A stretch of DNA of 64,000 bases from Chryseobacterium mulctrae (GTDB taxonomy: Bacteria > Bacteroidota > Bacteroidia > Flavobacteriales > Weeksellaceae): the NCBI RefSeq assembly GCF_006175945.1, contig NZ_VAJL01000001.1, forward strand, positions 2,356,001 through 2,420,000, given 5' to 3'. The notes beneath the pieces are model-generated. The model worked only from the letters and a program-made list of their open reading frames with translations, did no database searches and was not told the DNA's origin. This document shows, one piece after another, positions 35,810-45,073 of the stretch. Both the position numbers and the translations under genes were made by a program. How positions within the stretch are numbered: the stretch's first letter is position 1; the number at the start of each line of letters is the position of its first letter.

Positions 35810-38494
35810 TTAATTTTCTTCAGGACAAGACTGCGTGTTAAAACACTTCCATCCCGTTCGAGTACCATCTGTATTTATTTTCATACAGTTATTGGTTGTA
35901 TCATAGAACGTCATTCCAACTATCGGAACAGCTATAACAGGAGCAGTCAACGCTACATTTACAGGCTCACCGGCAATAACAGCACCTGCAGTAGTAGCTG
36001 CAGCAGGCATTCTATTCATTACAAACGCTTTGGTATTGGCTTCAAGAGCTGTCCACCCGTTATTCCTGATCATTGGCCAGTTTGTATTATTTACTCCCGC
36101 CCTGTTAAATGCGGTAATACCGTGTATCGTCGCATTATCAGTTCCTAAGGTTATGGTTGGGTTTCTATAGCATTTACAGTCATTAAGTGCTGAGTTCTGA
36201 GAATTCCCGACAGCCTGACCTACTCCTGAAACAGGAGAAGAACCTGTATTGTCTGCTACACCTGCAGCTGCTGCACCTGCAACAAGACCAATACTCGCAT
36301 TGCTGTTATTTGCACCATTATTGACAACCTGAGGAACACCATTGGCTGCTGTAGCAGTACTGATGATCTGAGAAGGTGTACCTGCTGTCGTTCCGTTAAA
36401 TCTTACATTGATCTGTCCCGGATTGGTTGGAGAAGTCAAAGGATTAACCATAGAATAAGTGACATTTTCGGAACCTTCAATTGCATCAGGACAGCTGTCG
36501 CCGTCTGAATCTGTATCTAAGTGATTAGATATCCCGTCGTTATCTGTATCAAGTTCAATAGGGGTACTGCAGAAATCATTGATTCTTATACGGTGTACGT
36601 TTGTTGACCCTCCTGTGGAAGCGGTAAAACCAAAACGAACTTTGCTGGCTCCAAAATAAGTATTTGCAAAATTAGCAGTTGTAAGAGTTCCTGCAGTTAT
36701 TCCATCAACTGTATACGATAGGGTTTGCGTCCCTGCATTCCAGGTAACTACCACAGGATGATAGGCATTATTTTCCAACTGACCCAAATCAACGGAAGTT
36801 GTAAGACCGGCACCCTGATTGTCAGAATCCCAAATCTGACCGTGATCCGCAACAATATCTCCAACACCAGGTCCATTATCATAAGTGTCCAATTCCAGAA
36901 CTAGACCGTTAGCAATATTCTGTGCACCCATTCCCACACCTGTTGCTCCAACAGCAGCTGTTCCGGCAGGGGAGTTTTGAAATACGACCGCTATACCATC
37001 AGCACCGGCATCAAATTCTCCTACAAATGCATCAAAAGTAAAAGAAAAACTTTTTGTAAAATCTACTTTTCCGACTGACCAGTATTGACCACTTTGAGAG
37101 CCCGCATTTGGAGTCAACTGTGCAATATTTGCACTTACTCCGGAAGCATTATTATTTGGGACGAAAGTAAAATTGTTTAAAAATGATGCGGCAGCCAAAC
37201 CATTTTCTGTACAGTCTGTAATACCATCATTATCATCATCGAGATCTACAGTATTTGCCAATCCGTCGATATCTGTATCTGGTTCTATTGTCGCTGTTAC
37301 AGTACACGTTGTTGTACTTCCATTCAGGTCAACGGTAAGAGTTCTTGATCCTGCAGCTCCTGTCCCGTTGTAAGTAATGGGAACATCAATGAAAGTCGTT
37401 GCCGTAGTTACTGTAACTGAGTGAGCGGGATTTGTAAAATCCGTTCCAATTACATTTAAAACATAATTTCCGGGTCCATAAATATCTGAAACAGGAATAC
37501 GTAATGTTCTTGTTGAAGATGTCCCGGCCCTATACGGAGTGGTTCCCTGAAATGCTGTTCCACCACAATTAAATGTGAATGGCTGAAAATAATCAACAGA
37601 TGCAAGATCAATATTTGAACTGCCTAATCCTGTTAATGTATATTGAGTAAGGTATTCTGATACTCCAGTAGAAATGTTAATACGATATATAACAACGGTA
37701 TCATTCCCATTTCCTGAAGAAGCAAAGACAAAGCCATTCAAGTATGCAGTACCTCTTATATTTCCTACATCTATAGTTGTGGCAGTATTTGCCGTTGCAT
37801 TTCTTACCCCAACAGGTCCTGTGATCTGTGTAATTTGAGTTGCTGTTGCAGAAGTTACAGCTCCGTTAATAGCGATTTTATATAGATACCTTATAAAAGT
37901 TGTACCATTTTGATGCTGAAGAATCGTGTAAACATTATTTTCATAATCATAAAATGTATCACTTGCAAAAATGGTTGAACGAGGATTACCAGCAGTTCCA
38001 TCACCATTAGCATTCCAAATTGCATCGCCTGTAATAGGAATAGCAGCAGAAACAGTAGGATACAACCTGTAAAGATTTTTACCATTAAAACCAAAGACTT
38101 GTCCGAAATTGTTTCCCAAAACATTATTAGTTCCTAAACCTCCGATGGTAACAGCAGGTAAGGTAAGTCCTGTTGCAGTTCCATTTTTTAATATCGGACT
38201 GTTTGCCGCAGTATTGGAGTTAATAAAAACAAGCGGTTGGTTCGCGACCGTAGTATCGTAACCAATTGCTAAATTACTTACAGATGCACCGTTATTTGCA
38301 TTGTAATATGCCGGTGATGTAATTGAAGCAGGCAATGTGGTTTGAACAGTTGATGGCGTATTACCCGTAATATCATAAACGTGGCCTACCCCTGTTCCTG
38401 CAGATGACAGATATAACTTACCTGCGCTTTGAGCTAAAATTAGTGTTGAATTAACAGCTACTAATAATAGAATTAAAAATATTTTATTTTTCAT
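35810..38494 (-). CDS. large secreted protein with L-type lectin and thrombospondin type-3 repeats
   Basis: An 894-residue protein with a signal peptide ending at LAQ (about residue 22). Order: a propeller-like N-terminal region (about 25-310, with repeated YLYKIA/LYRLYP segments), an adhesive beta domain, Ca-binding TSP3 repeats (DTDIDGLANTVDLDDDNDGI), an L-type lectin domain (about 440-640, GADGIAVVFQNSP and VRFGFTASTGGSTNVHRIRI), a second TSP3 cluster (ELDTDNDGISNHLDTDSDGD) and a C-terminal fibre-like end (VGMTFYDTTNNCMKIN). It is likely displayed on the cell surface, binding glycans. Same cassette block as its partner. Confidence 0.72.
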   Translation of the reverse strand: MKNKIFLILLLVAVNSTLILAQSAGKLYLSSAGTGVGHVYDITGNTPSTVQTTLPASITSPAYYNANNGASVSNLAIGYDTTVANQPLVFINSNTAANSPILKNGTATGLTLPAVTIGGLGTNNVLGNNFGQVFGFNGKNLYRLYPTVSAAIPITGDAIWNANGDGTAGNPRSTIFASDTFYDYENNVYTILQHQNGTTFIRYLYKIAINGAVTSATATQITQITGPVGVRNATANTATTIDVGNIRGTAYLNGFVFASSGNGNDTVVIYRINISTGVSEYLTQYTLTGLGSSNIDLASVDYFQPFTFNCGGTAFQGTTPYRAGTSSTRTLRIPVSDIYGPGNYVLNVIGTDFTNPAHSVTVTTATTFIDVPITYNGTGAAGSRTLTVDLNGSTTTCTVTATIEPDTDIDGLANTVDLDDDNDGITDCTENGLAAASFLNNFTFVPNNNASGVSANIAQLTPNAGSQSGQYWSVGKVDFTKSFSFTFDAFVGEFDAGADGIAVVFQNSPAGTAAVGATGVGMGAQNIANGLVLELDTYDNGPGVGDIVADHGQIWDSDNQGAGLTTSVDLGQLENNAYHPVVVTWNAGTQTLSYTVDGITAGTLTTANFANTYFGASKVRFGFTASTGGSTNVHRIRINDFCSTPIELDTDNDGISNHLDTDSDGDSCPDAIEGSENVTYSMVNPLTSPTNPGQINVRFNGTTAGTPSQIISTATAANGVPQVVNNGANNSNASIGLVAGAAAAGVADNTGSSPVSGVGQAVGNSQNSALNDCKCYRNPTITLGTDNATIHGITAFNRAGVNNTNWPMIRNNGWTALEANTKAFVMNRMPAAATTAGAVIAGEPVNVALTAPVIAVPIVGMTFYDTTNNCMKINTDGTRTGWKCFNTQSCPEEN

Positions 38495-38561
38495 ATAAAA
38501 GTATTAGAATAATTATCTCGATTGTCTGTTGAGATGTGAAAAAAATAAATGCCTTTTTATT

Positions 38562-39263
38562 CTATACTATGGGTGGCGGTCTTACAGAATAGACTTGAGA
38601 ATAACAATAATCTAAAGATTTGTTATTGTAATGAAAATATTTGTAAGAATGAAGATAATTTAAAGATGATGTTATGAGAAAATTATGATATCTGTGAACT
38701 GTCTTTGAAAAATTATCGTGGTGATTATTCGGAACTATATAATCTTTAGCGACCTGATAAACTGTCAAAAACTGTCCTGAAGAAGGATGGTGATAAAACT
38801 GATGGCTGTGAAAAAGTTCTTTTTGCTTTTCAAACGCTCTAATCTTTTTATCAACCGTATCCTGTTCGTCTTTTTTCTTCTTTTTGACTGCATTTTGCAA
38901 CTGATCCTTTAGCGGCGTTTTTTTACTAGAGGCGCTAGCTGTGGATTTAATCAGTATTTGATCTTTTTTACTGACATTAAACAAAAAATCACCACCTTTA
39001 AGTCTGATATCCTTGTTAAGGATCTGCTTGTTGAAATTTTCCTCTGTGGAATAAATAATGGCTCCTTTAGCCATTACAATACTTACCTGCTGTCTTATCT
39101 CATGTTCAATAGAATCCTGGGCAGAAAGAAAAGAATGACACATGGAGAATATTAAAATTAAAAATATACGGAAACTGTTGAAATTGTTTTGATATTTCAG
39201 ATATCCGACATGTATAATTCTGGTTATTGGAATTTTATTCAACTGTAATTTTTCCTGCCACAA
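38562..39263 (-). CDS. hypothetical secreted protein, first gene of the second lectin operon
   Basis: 233 residues with an internal-looking hydrophobic export signal (FRIFLILIFSMCHSFLSAQD) preceded by about 30 residues, so the true start may be further in. A Lys-rich charged middle (AVKKKKKDEQDTVDKK) and a His/Tyr-rich tail (HSHQFYHHPSSGQ). It resembles short flavobacterial genes placed before surface proteins, but no family is identified. It lies 67 bp upstream of the 35810 gene in the same direction. Confidence 0.55.
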   Translation of the reverse strand: MWQEKLQLNKIPITRIIHVGYLKYQNNFNSFRIFLILIFSMCHSFLSAQDSIEHEIRQQVSIVMAKGAIIYSTEENFNKQILNKDIRLKGGDFLFNVSKKDQILIKSTASASSKKTPLKDQLQNAVKKKKKDEQDTVDKKIRAFEKQKELFHSHQFYHHPSSGQFLTVYQVAKDYIVPNNHHDNFSKTVHRYHNFLITSSLNYLHSYKYFHYNNKSLDYCYSQVYSVRPPPIV

Positions 39264-39523
39264 AAATAAACATAATTATCATTAAATCATATTATTATAG
39301 ATGATTTATTCCTACTCCCAGTATCGAGTTATAAGGTTGCAGTATGTGTAAGAAAAGCTTAAATCACGGGAAGTCTTGTTGATAGGGTCGAATAAACTTA
39401 CTGCATTTAATACTTAGATATATAAATTAAAATTTTACAGTACTAATTTGTCTGAAATAAAGAATAATAAACTCTATGACTTGCCTCAAAGAGTTTTTAT
39501 CATTTACAAATGTAATTTAGAGT

Positions 39524-39539
39524 ATCGTTTTTTGAGACT
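39524..39539 (+). repeat. 16-bp cassette motif, copy 14 (one change)
   Basis: ATCGTTTTTTGAGACT. It is the right-most copy in the window. To its right is an attC-like repeat, then the third IS91-like element. No copy is found in 39540-64000. Confidence 0.9.
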
Positions 39540-39550
39540 TTATTTGATCT

Positions 39551-39677
39551 AGAACGTTTCGGGGCTCCTTTGCGATGGTGGGGCATTCGAAGCACAAATC
39601 TTCAATTTTGAACAAAATTTGAACCGAAAAACTGCCGTTGAACTTTGCAGTTTCGCCCCACTATTGCAAAATCCTTG
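39551..39677. repeat. attC-like imperfect inverted repeat interrupted by IS91-like element
   Basis: Arms TTTGCGATGGTGGGGC (39569-39584) and GCCCCACTATTGCAAA (39655-39670) pair with two mismatches. The outer left end AGAACGTTTCGGGGCT matches the repeat at 5973. The right end CCTTG is directly followed by the IS91-like element; the bases after that element (AGCAGAAGG) restore a plausible CCTTGTTAGCAGAAGG if the element is removed. Confidence 0.65.
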
Positions 39678-39750
39678 TTGAACTAAACCTCCGGTAGCTT
39701 TTCCCTTCGCTGTTTTATTAACTTTGGTAAAACAACAAAAAATCTTTAAA

Positions 39751-40738
39751 ATGGCTACAAAAAAAATCTCCGGAGGAGTTAAGGGTAAACAAAATTCTGA
39801 ACCGTGCCTCGAGCGAAGTTAGTGGTTTTGCCGAACTGCTGCAACGCTTCGAAAGGAATATTTCGATCTTGGGCAGGAGCCCCAGAACGTTCGACAATTA
39901 TTCCCGCCATGTGACAGCCCTGGCACTGCATTTTAAAACCCTGCCTACCGAGTTGGATCCCGAACAGGTCAAAGATTATCTTTTTGAACTGCAGCAACGC
40001 TCCAAAACTCCTTCCCAAACTTACTTTAAACACACCGTTTACGGACTTCGCTTTTTATTGAAAACGGAAGGCCTGCCTTATAGTTTTCTGCATCTTCCCG
40101 CTATTCCACAAGTGAAAAAGCTTCCTGTCATCCTGAGTCGGGAAGAGATCTGGCGTATGCTTCAATCCGCCGAACTCCTGAAACATAAACTGCTCATCGG
40201 ACTTATTTACGGCTGTGGACTGCGGTGTATGGAAGTAAGGAATATCGAACTTCAGCATCTGGATTTTGACCGGAAGATGTTACATGTTGTTCAGGGTAAA
40301 GGGAGCAAAGACCGGTATGTTCCTTTGTCGGAACATTTGATCAGTGGACTGAAAACCTTTATCAGTATTGAGAATCCTAATCAGTATCTGTTTAATGGCA
40401 ATCAAAACAGGAATATCGAAGATATTGATGTTTTAGCTCCGAATAGAAAAGATTTCGATTCCCGCTACAGTCAGCGTGGCGTGCAGTGGGTAATAAAAAC
40501 CATCTCTAAAAAAGCAGGCATCACCAAAGAGGTGCACACCCACACGCTACGACACAGCTATGCGACTCATCTGCTGGAAGACGGTGTTCCGATCATTATG
40601 GTGCAGAAACTTCTGGGTCATGAGCGTATTGAAAGTACAATGGAATATCTTCATGTGTGCCAGCTCTCGGACCAAAAACCGCACAGTCCTTTGGATACGG
40701 TATTTACTTTATGCAGCAGGAATGCAGGCCCGAAGTAA
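39751..40738 (+). CDS. tyrosine recombinase of IS91-like element 3 (start out of frame)
   Basis: Same family as the recombinases of elements 1 and 2 but divergent, with catalytic blocks GCGLRCMEVRNIEL, HTLRHSYATHLLEDG and LLGHERIESTMEYLH intact. From ATG 39751 the frame is MATKK then A8; the conserved N-terminus (S-P-E-E-L-R-V-N-K-I-L) is one base out. An internal TTG at 39869 would give a 289-residue short form. It overlaps the transposase gene by 17 bp. Confidence 0.75.
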
Positions 40739-41828
40739 AGGTGCGAATGTAGCAGAAGTTCTTCGCAAAATCAATTTATCATCCCAAAACTTCAGCGTTC
40801 ATCAGGAAAAGACATTGCGGGCATTGTCCAACTGCCGGACTTCTGCCTTGGGTGGTCATATTGATACGTGTGATGGTTGCGGAAATCTTTCCATCAGTTA
40901 CAACTCCTGCCGTAACCGGCACTGTCCGCAGTGCCAGGGTCATAAACGGGAAGAATGGATCCAGAAGCGCGAACAGGACCTCTTGCCCTGCAGCTATTAC
41001 CATGTGGTTTTTACCCTGCCGGAGGAGTTGAATGGGCTCGCAATATCCCAGCCCCAACTTATTTACAAGATCCTGTTTGAGGCCGCCTGGGCCACTTTGA
41101 ACCAGTTCGGCAAAACCGAAGGCCTGCAGCTGGGCATGATTGGTGTTTTGCACACGTGGGGACAAAACCTGAGTCTTCATCCGCATCTGCACTGCATTGT
41201 GCCGGGAGGTGGTCTCACGATGCAGGGAAAATGGAGAAAGAAAGTAAGGACGGATAAGTTTCTGTTTCCAGTAAAAGCGCTGAGCAAAGTCTTTCGGGCA
41301 AAGTTTGTGACTTCCTTAAGAGCCTGTGGAATTACTGACCGGGATTTAATGGAGAAACTCTTCACCAAGAACTGGGTCGTATATGCCAAGCGGCCTTTTG
41401 GCGGCCCGAAACAGGTGATCGAGTACTTGGGGAGATACACTCACAAAGTCGCCATCAGCAATCACCGCATAAAAGAAGTGACGGATCAGCAGGTCCGTTT
41501 TGAGTACAAAGATTACCGCAAAGGCGGCGAAAAAAAGGAAATGACTCTTGCAAACACGGAGTTTGTCCGGAGGTTTTCGATGCATATTTTACCGAAAAGA
41601 TTTGTAAGGATCCGGCATTACGGCATCCTGAGCAGCAGCTGGAAGCGTGGGAAACTGCAGGCACTGCAATCCGATTTGAAAATCAGAGTTACTGCAGCAA
41701 AACCGAAAACTTTGCTCCGGAAATGTCGAAGTTGCAAGGAAGGAAACTTAGTCACTATAGCTGTTTTCGGGCAGCGCGGTCCGCCACCGGAATTTCTTTT
41801 CGTTATCCAACCATTGTCTGCAAAATAA
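40722..41828 (+). CDS. IS91-family transposase, divergent copy 3
   Basis: About 368 residues from ATG 40722 (QARSKGANVAEVLRKINLSS); the frame is open further upstream but that part shadows the recombinase gene. It has the zinc finger CDGCGNLSISYNSCRNRHCP, HPHLHCIVPGGG, and VIEYLGRYTHKVAISNHRI, all key features of IS91 transposases. It lacks the Asn/Glu-rich insertion of about 40 residues near the middle of copies 1 and 2. Confidence 0.88.
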   Translation: MQARSKGANVAEVLRKINLSSQNFSVHQEKTLRALSNCRTSALGGHIDTCDGCGNLSISYNSCRNRHCPQCQGHKREEWIQKREQDLLPCSYYHVVFTLPEELNGLAISQPQLIYKILFEAAWATLNQFGKTEGLQLGMIGVLHTWGQNLSLHPHLHCIVPGGGLTMQGKWRKKVRTDKFLFPVKALSKVFRAKFVTSLRACGITDRDLMEKLFTKNWVVYAKRPFGGPKQVIEYLGRYTHKVAISNHRIKEVTDQQVRFEYKDYRKGGEKKEMTLANTEFVRRFSMHILPKRFVRIRHYGILSSSWKRGKLQALQSDLKIRVTAAKPKTLLRKCRSCKEGNLVTIAVFGQRGPPPEFLFVIQPLSAK

Positions 41829-42068
41829 CCTTTGCGGGTAAGGGAATTTATATGCTGCAGCGAAGAAAAACCTGCAGAAAACCACTCATAAAGGCTACCA
41901 AATGCCACAAAAAAAAGCAGTCATTCCAAAAAACTGCTTTGTTACCCTAAATCCTAAAATCGAAAACTACATAGACGGCCAAAAAAGCTCCCGGAGCTTC
42001 CGTTCAACGGGCTTTCATCTCGTGTCCTGCGGACAAGACGAAAGCTTAGTTATTAGCAGAAGGTTTTT

Positions 42069-42905
42069 TTAGAATGATCTTTTAATTTCATCGAAAACAA
42101 TTTTACGATAATATTTCCGCATTTTTCTTTGCAACTTAAAATCATCTCTTCTCAAATCCTGTGAAACATCAGCACCGTTGAAATAAATTTGAGTTCTATT
42201 CCCTTTTAGAGGGAAAATAGTAAAACTTATATTTCGTAAAGTATCATTGTCAATAATTAACTCATTTTTAATATATTTTTTTCCTCCACTTGTAGAATCA
42301 ATAACACTTCGATAATGAATTAGTCTCACCGTGTCAAATTCGATTCCATTTTGTTTAAGTTTATTAAGTACGTAGTCTTTGCTATGGTTTACTTTCATAT
42401 TGCATTTGTAACATTGAAGATTTCCATTATTCATAGTAAAGTAATGACTTGGTGGCGGTGCTTCTGCAATAAATATGAATAAAGATATGACAAAAATAAA
42501 TTTTGGATTCAGTTTTTTTATTGTTAAAAAATCTATTTTGTGAACATTTTTAATCAGATAATATGGTATTGGCAAAAGTAATAAAACAAACAAATCAGAA
42601 TAATCAATAATTCTTGATGTTTGAATTGGTGAAATTTCATTGTAGAAATTAATCAGACTTTGTGAATATTGACTTTTCCAAAATGAGAAAATAATAGCTG
42701 CAGCAAAAACACTATTCTGCTTGAGTTTTGGGAAAATATATGTCAAAAAAAATGGAAAAATAATTATTCCACAAACATCAGATAATTTTCCAGTAAAATA
42801 ATTTGAAAATTCAAATTTGAATATTTGATCATTTAAAAATAGAATCAAAATGCCAAAAATGAAAATGTAATTTACAATATAATTTTTGTTACGATTTGTG
42901 TTCAT
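42069..42905 (-). CDS. polytopic membrane protein of unknown function
   Basis: 278 residues from ATG 42905 (MNTNRNKNYIVNYIFIFGIL); a longer frame to 42944 would run over the inverted repeat at its 5' side. About five hydrophobic segments in the first 165 residues, then a soluble C-terminal domain with a C-x-x-C pair (NLQCYKCNMKVNHSKDYVLN). No family recognised. GTTAGCAG core sequences lie at both of its ends (42054 and 42909), so it may itself be a cassette gene of the attC-like type. Confidence 0.6.
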   Translation of the reverse strand: MNTNRNKNYIVNYIFIFGILILFLNDQIFKFEFSNYFTGKLSDVCGIIIFPFFLTYIFPKLKQNSVFAAAIIFSFWKSQYSQSLINFYNEISPIQTSRIIDYSDLFVLLLLPIPYYLIKNVHKIDFLTIKKLNPKFIFVISLFIFIAEAPPPSHYFTMNNGNLQCYKCNMKVNHSKDYVLNKLKQNGIEFDTVRLIHYRSVIDSTSGGKKYIKNELIIDNDTLRNISFTIFPLKGNRTQIYFNGADVSQDLRRDDFKLQRKMRKYYRKIVFDEIKRSF

Positions 42906-42908
42906 AAA

Positions 42909-42985
42909 CTTTCTGCTAACTTCCAAATTTACGCATTGCGTCAATCCAAACTATATGATATTCGCAAAGCCATTTATGCTACTAA
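42909..42985. repeat. attC-like inverted repeat, short form
   Basis: From CTGCTAAC (42909-42916) to GCTACTAA (about 42978-42985). Inner arms AAATTTACGCATTGCGTC and the complement of GATATTCGCAAAGCCATTT pair imperfectly around a 14-bp loop. On the minus strand the GTTAGCAG end lies 4 bp before the ATG of the membrane protein. Confidence 0.45.
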
Positions 42986-43067
42986 TATAAAATATTATTT
43001 TGATTAATTGATTATTAGTTTCATACAGTTTTGTTTCGCTCAAATTTATCTTTGGATTAGCGAACTT

Positions 43068-43673
43068 TTACCTTTTAATACCCATTTTTTTAATTTCTTC
43101 ATCACTATAATTGTCCAGAATTTTAGCATACCGATAAAAGGTAGCCCTAGTCAATCCAAAAGGCTTATAAATATCTTCGGGACGTTTCGTGACATCTTTG
43201 TATATATTGCGCAGAAGTAACAGTTTAGAAATTGTTTCTGCAGTATAACCTTTTGGTCTGCCACCGAGTCTACCTCTTGCTCTTGCAGATTGTAGTCCTG
43301 CGTTGGTTCTTTCTCTTATTAACTCTCTTTCATATTCAGCTAAAGAAGCCATGAGATTCAAAAATAGTCGTCCATTGATAGTTGAAGTATCTACACCATC
43401 TACAAGACCTTTTATTAAAATTCCTTTATCACTCAAACTTAAGACAAGATCAATAATGTTTTTTAAACTTCTACCCAATCTGTCCAATCGCCACACATAA
43501 AGTTCGTCACCTTCTCGAAACTGGTCAATCATCTTATCAAGTTCGGGACGATTCTTTGTTGCACCCGAAATTTTCTCCTGATAAATTTTCTCACAACCTG
43601 CTTTTTCTAAGGCTTCAATTTGTAAATGCAAATTTTGATCTTTGGTTGAAACCCGAGCATATCCTATTTTCAT
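43068..43673 (-). CDS. serine recombinase (resolvase/invertase family)
   Basis: A 201-residue small serine recombinase. N-terminal catalytic domain: IGYARVSTKDQNLHLQIEAL with the nucleophile Ser in ARVST, ELYVWRLDRLGRSLKNII with the conserved Arg pair, and FLNLMASLAEYERELIRERT forming the long E helix. A C-terminal HTH follows (GLTRATFYRYAKIL). It catalyses strand exchange at short dyad sites. It may serve the integrative element on its right, or be the recombinase for cassettes on its left; the sequence does not decide. Confidence 0.9.
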   Translation of the reverse strand: MKIGYARVSTKDQNLHLQIEALEKAGCEKIYQEKISGATKNRPELDKMIDQFREGDELYVWRLDRLGRSLKNIIDLVLSLSDKGILIKGLVDGVDTSTINGRLFLNLMASLAEYERELIRERTNAGLQSARARGRLGGRPKGYTAETISKLLLLRNIYKDVTKRPEDIYKPFGLTRATFYRYAKILDNYSDEEIKKMGIKR

Positions 43674-43915
43674 ATTTTTGTTACATTAAACTCATACTAT
43701 GTAAATTTATGAAACTTTGTTTAATGATACGAGATTTTGAGAAAATTATTTGAAAAAATAAGAATTCAAAGTTGCATTTTTCAAAATCTCAAAATACTAC
43801 CGTATTTTTACAACCTGTTTCTAATTCTACATATTAATATTTTATTAAGGCTCAACCTTGCATTATTTTACATAGCTTTTCAGATGACCTTATATTATTT
43901 TATGCAGGTGAAATC
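43674..43915. other. intergenic gap, nothing seen
   Basis: AT-rich DNA of 242 bp between the serine recombinase and the primase-like gene. AATCTCAAAATACTAC at 43784 on the plus strand partly resembles the reverse complement of the cassette motif, but only 10 bases match. Confidence 0.4.
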
Positions 43916-44791
43916 TTATCTCTTTAATCGGTAAGCTACTTTTGAATCCACATTTTTATTGATTAGCCATTCATTTAAATCTTTAAAATCTGAATATAAA
44001 ACCCGACAATCTTCTGCATTTTTACTTTCATTTTTAATCATTTCTACAGCACGGTTTCCTGCTATATCATTATCAAAATAGAGCTCGATATTTTCATACT
44101 GATCAAGAGATTTTTTTATATTGGAAATCATCGCTACCGAATTTAAAATGATGTAATCTGAAGGTTCTTTTTCTAAGAATTTTTCCACATTTTTAAAGGA
44201 AAGAAAATCAAAAAAGCCTTCGAAAATTCTTAGTGATTTTGAATCATTTTTGAACGTAGAAATATCTTTTTTACCCAAGCAAATTTTGGAGTATTTATTG
44301 CGGATTTCGTAACCACCAGAATCGTTCTTGAAACCAATTCCGAAATAGTTTTTATCGTTCATTCGGTAATAAATTTCGTGTAAGAACTGAGTTTGATTTC
44401 CAACTTTTCTTTCTCTTAGATATTCCAAAAGTGCAGGATGCTGGATTTCATTGACGTCAAGTATCTCATAATTTTTACTGGAGTTCTCGAACTTCTGATC
44501 AGGAATATTTTGATTTTGAAAAGAAGAAAAGTTTTGATTTTCTGCCCAAATTAAAACTCCATTTACTGAAGTGTTCAGATACTTCTTCATAAAATCAGTA
44601 TTGTTTCCCCCGATTCCTTCTGAAAATAAGTACCATTTGTTTAGACTTTTATTGATTTTAAAAGAGGCTTGGGATTCGTTGCCAAAGGGGTTGAGATACC
44701 AAGCTTTTTTTTCATTTTGTTTCGTTGGAAGGTGTCCGAGAGAAAGGAGGACTTCTTCCAACAATATGCTGTTAAATTGTTTGCAGTTCAT
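43916..44791 (-). CDS. toprim-domain primase-like protein of an integrative element
   Basis: A 291-residue protein. N-terminal part resembles the CHC2-type primase region of mobile-element primases (KAWYLNPFGNESQASFKINK, WYLFSEGIGGNNTDFMKKYL). The C-terminal part is a toprim fold: IFEGFFDFLSF, VAMISNIKKSL, and IELYFDNDIAGNRAVEMI, where D-N-D binds metal. Such proteins prime replication of mobilisable and integrative elements in Bacteroidota. It lies left of the iteron-like cluster and next to the SF3 helicase gene, giving a small replication module. Confidence 0.78.
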   Translation of the reverse strand: MNCKQFNSILLEEVLLSLGHLPTKQNEKKAWYLNPFGNESQASFKINKSLNKWYLFSEGIGGNNTDFMKKYLNTSVNGVLIWAENQNFSSFQNQNIPDQKFENSSKNYEILDVNEIQHPALLEYLRERKVGNQTQFLHEIYYRMNDKNYFGIGFKNDSGGYEIRNKYSKICLGKKDISTFKNDSKSLRIFEGFFDFLSFKNVEKFLEKEPSDYIILNSVAMISNIKKSLDQYENIELYFDNDIAGNRAVEMIKNESKNAEDCRVLYSDFKDLNEWLINKNVDSKVAYRLKR

Positions 44792-44871
44792 TATTGTAAT
44801 TTTTAATGTTTTTTAGTAATAAATAGTTTGTGTACTCTCGGTGAAAGTGGCTGAGTTTGTTTTTGAGTAAT

Positions 44872-45073
44872 TTTTGATGAATTGATGAGAAAGCCTTGTA
44901 AAAAATTGATTAACAATAATTTAAGTTCTCATCAAAGTCTCATCACCTCATCAAAGTGGAAATATTCTTCTCATCATCCTCTCATCAAAAATCAAGGTTT
45001 AAAAGTTTGATGAGGCTTTTGATGAGCTGTAACTAATTGATTTTATTTTCATTATCTACTAACTCATCATTTC
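44872..45073. repeat. iteron-like cluster of CTCATCA repeats, candidate replication origin
   Basis: CTCATCAAA or close variants occur at 44928, 44939, 44947, 44970 and 44981 in direct orientation, and inverted (TTTGATGAG) at 45006 and 45017; further half-matches are at 44872-44890 and 45063-45075. The cluster lies between the primase-like gene and the SF3 helicase gene, a usual position for the binding sites of an initiator. Confidence 0.6.

Larger units (their letters stand above)
39678..42055 (+). mobile_element. IS91-like element, divergent copy 3, with accessory tyrosine recombinase
   Basis: 2378 bp, starting TTGAACTAAACC and ending TTAGTTATTA, with the same two overlapping genes and a subterminal hairpin (GGGCTTTCATCTCGTGTCC, mirrored by GGACAAGACGAAAGC). 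It is clearly diverged from copies 1 and 2 (higher GC), so it arrived separately. Confidence 0.85.

Noticed and set aside
43784..43799. Inverted cassette motif (AATCTCAAAATACTAC)
   Set aside because: Only ten contiguous bases match in AT-rich DNA; no boundary evidence.
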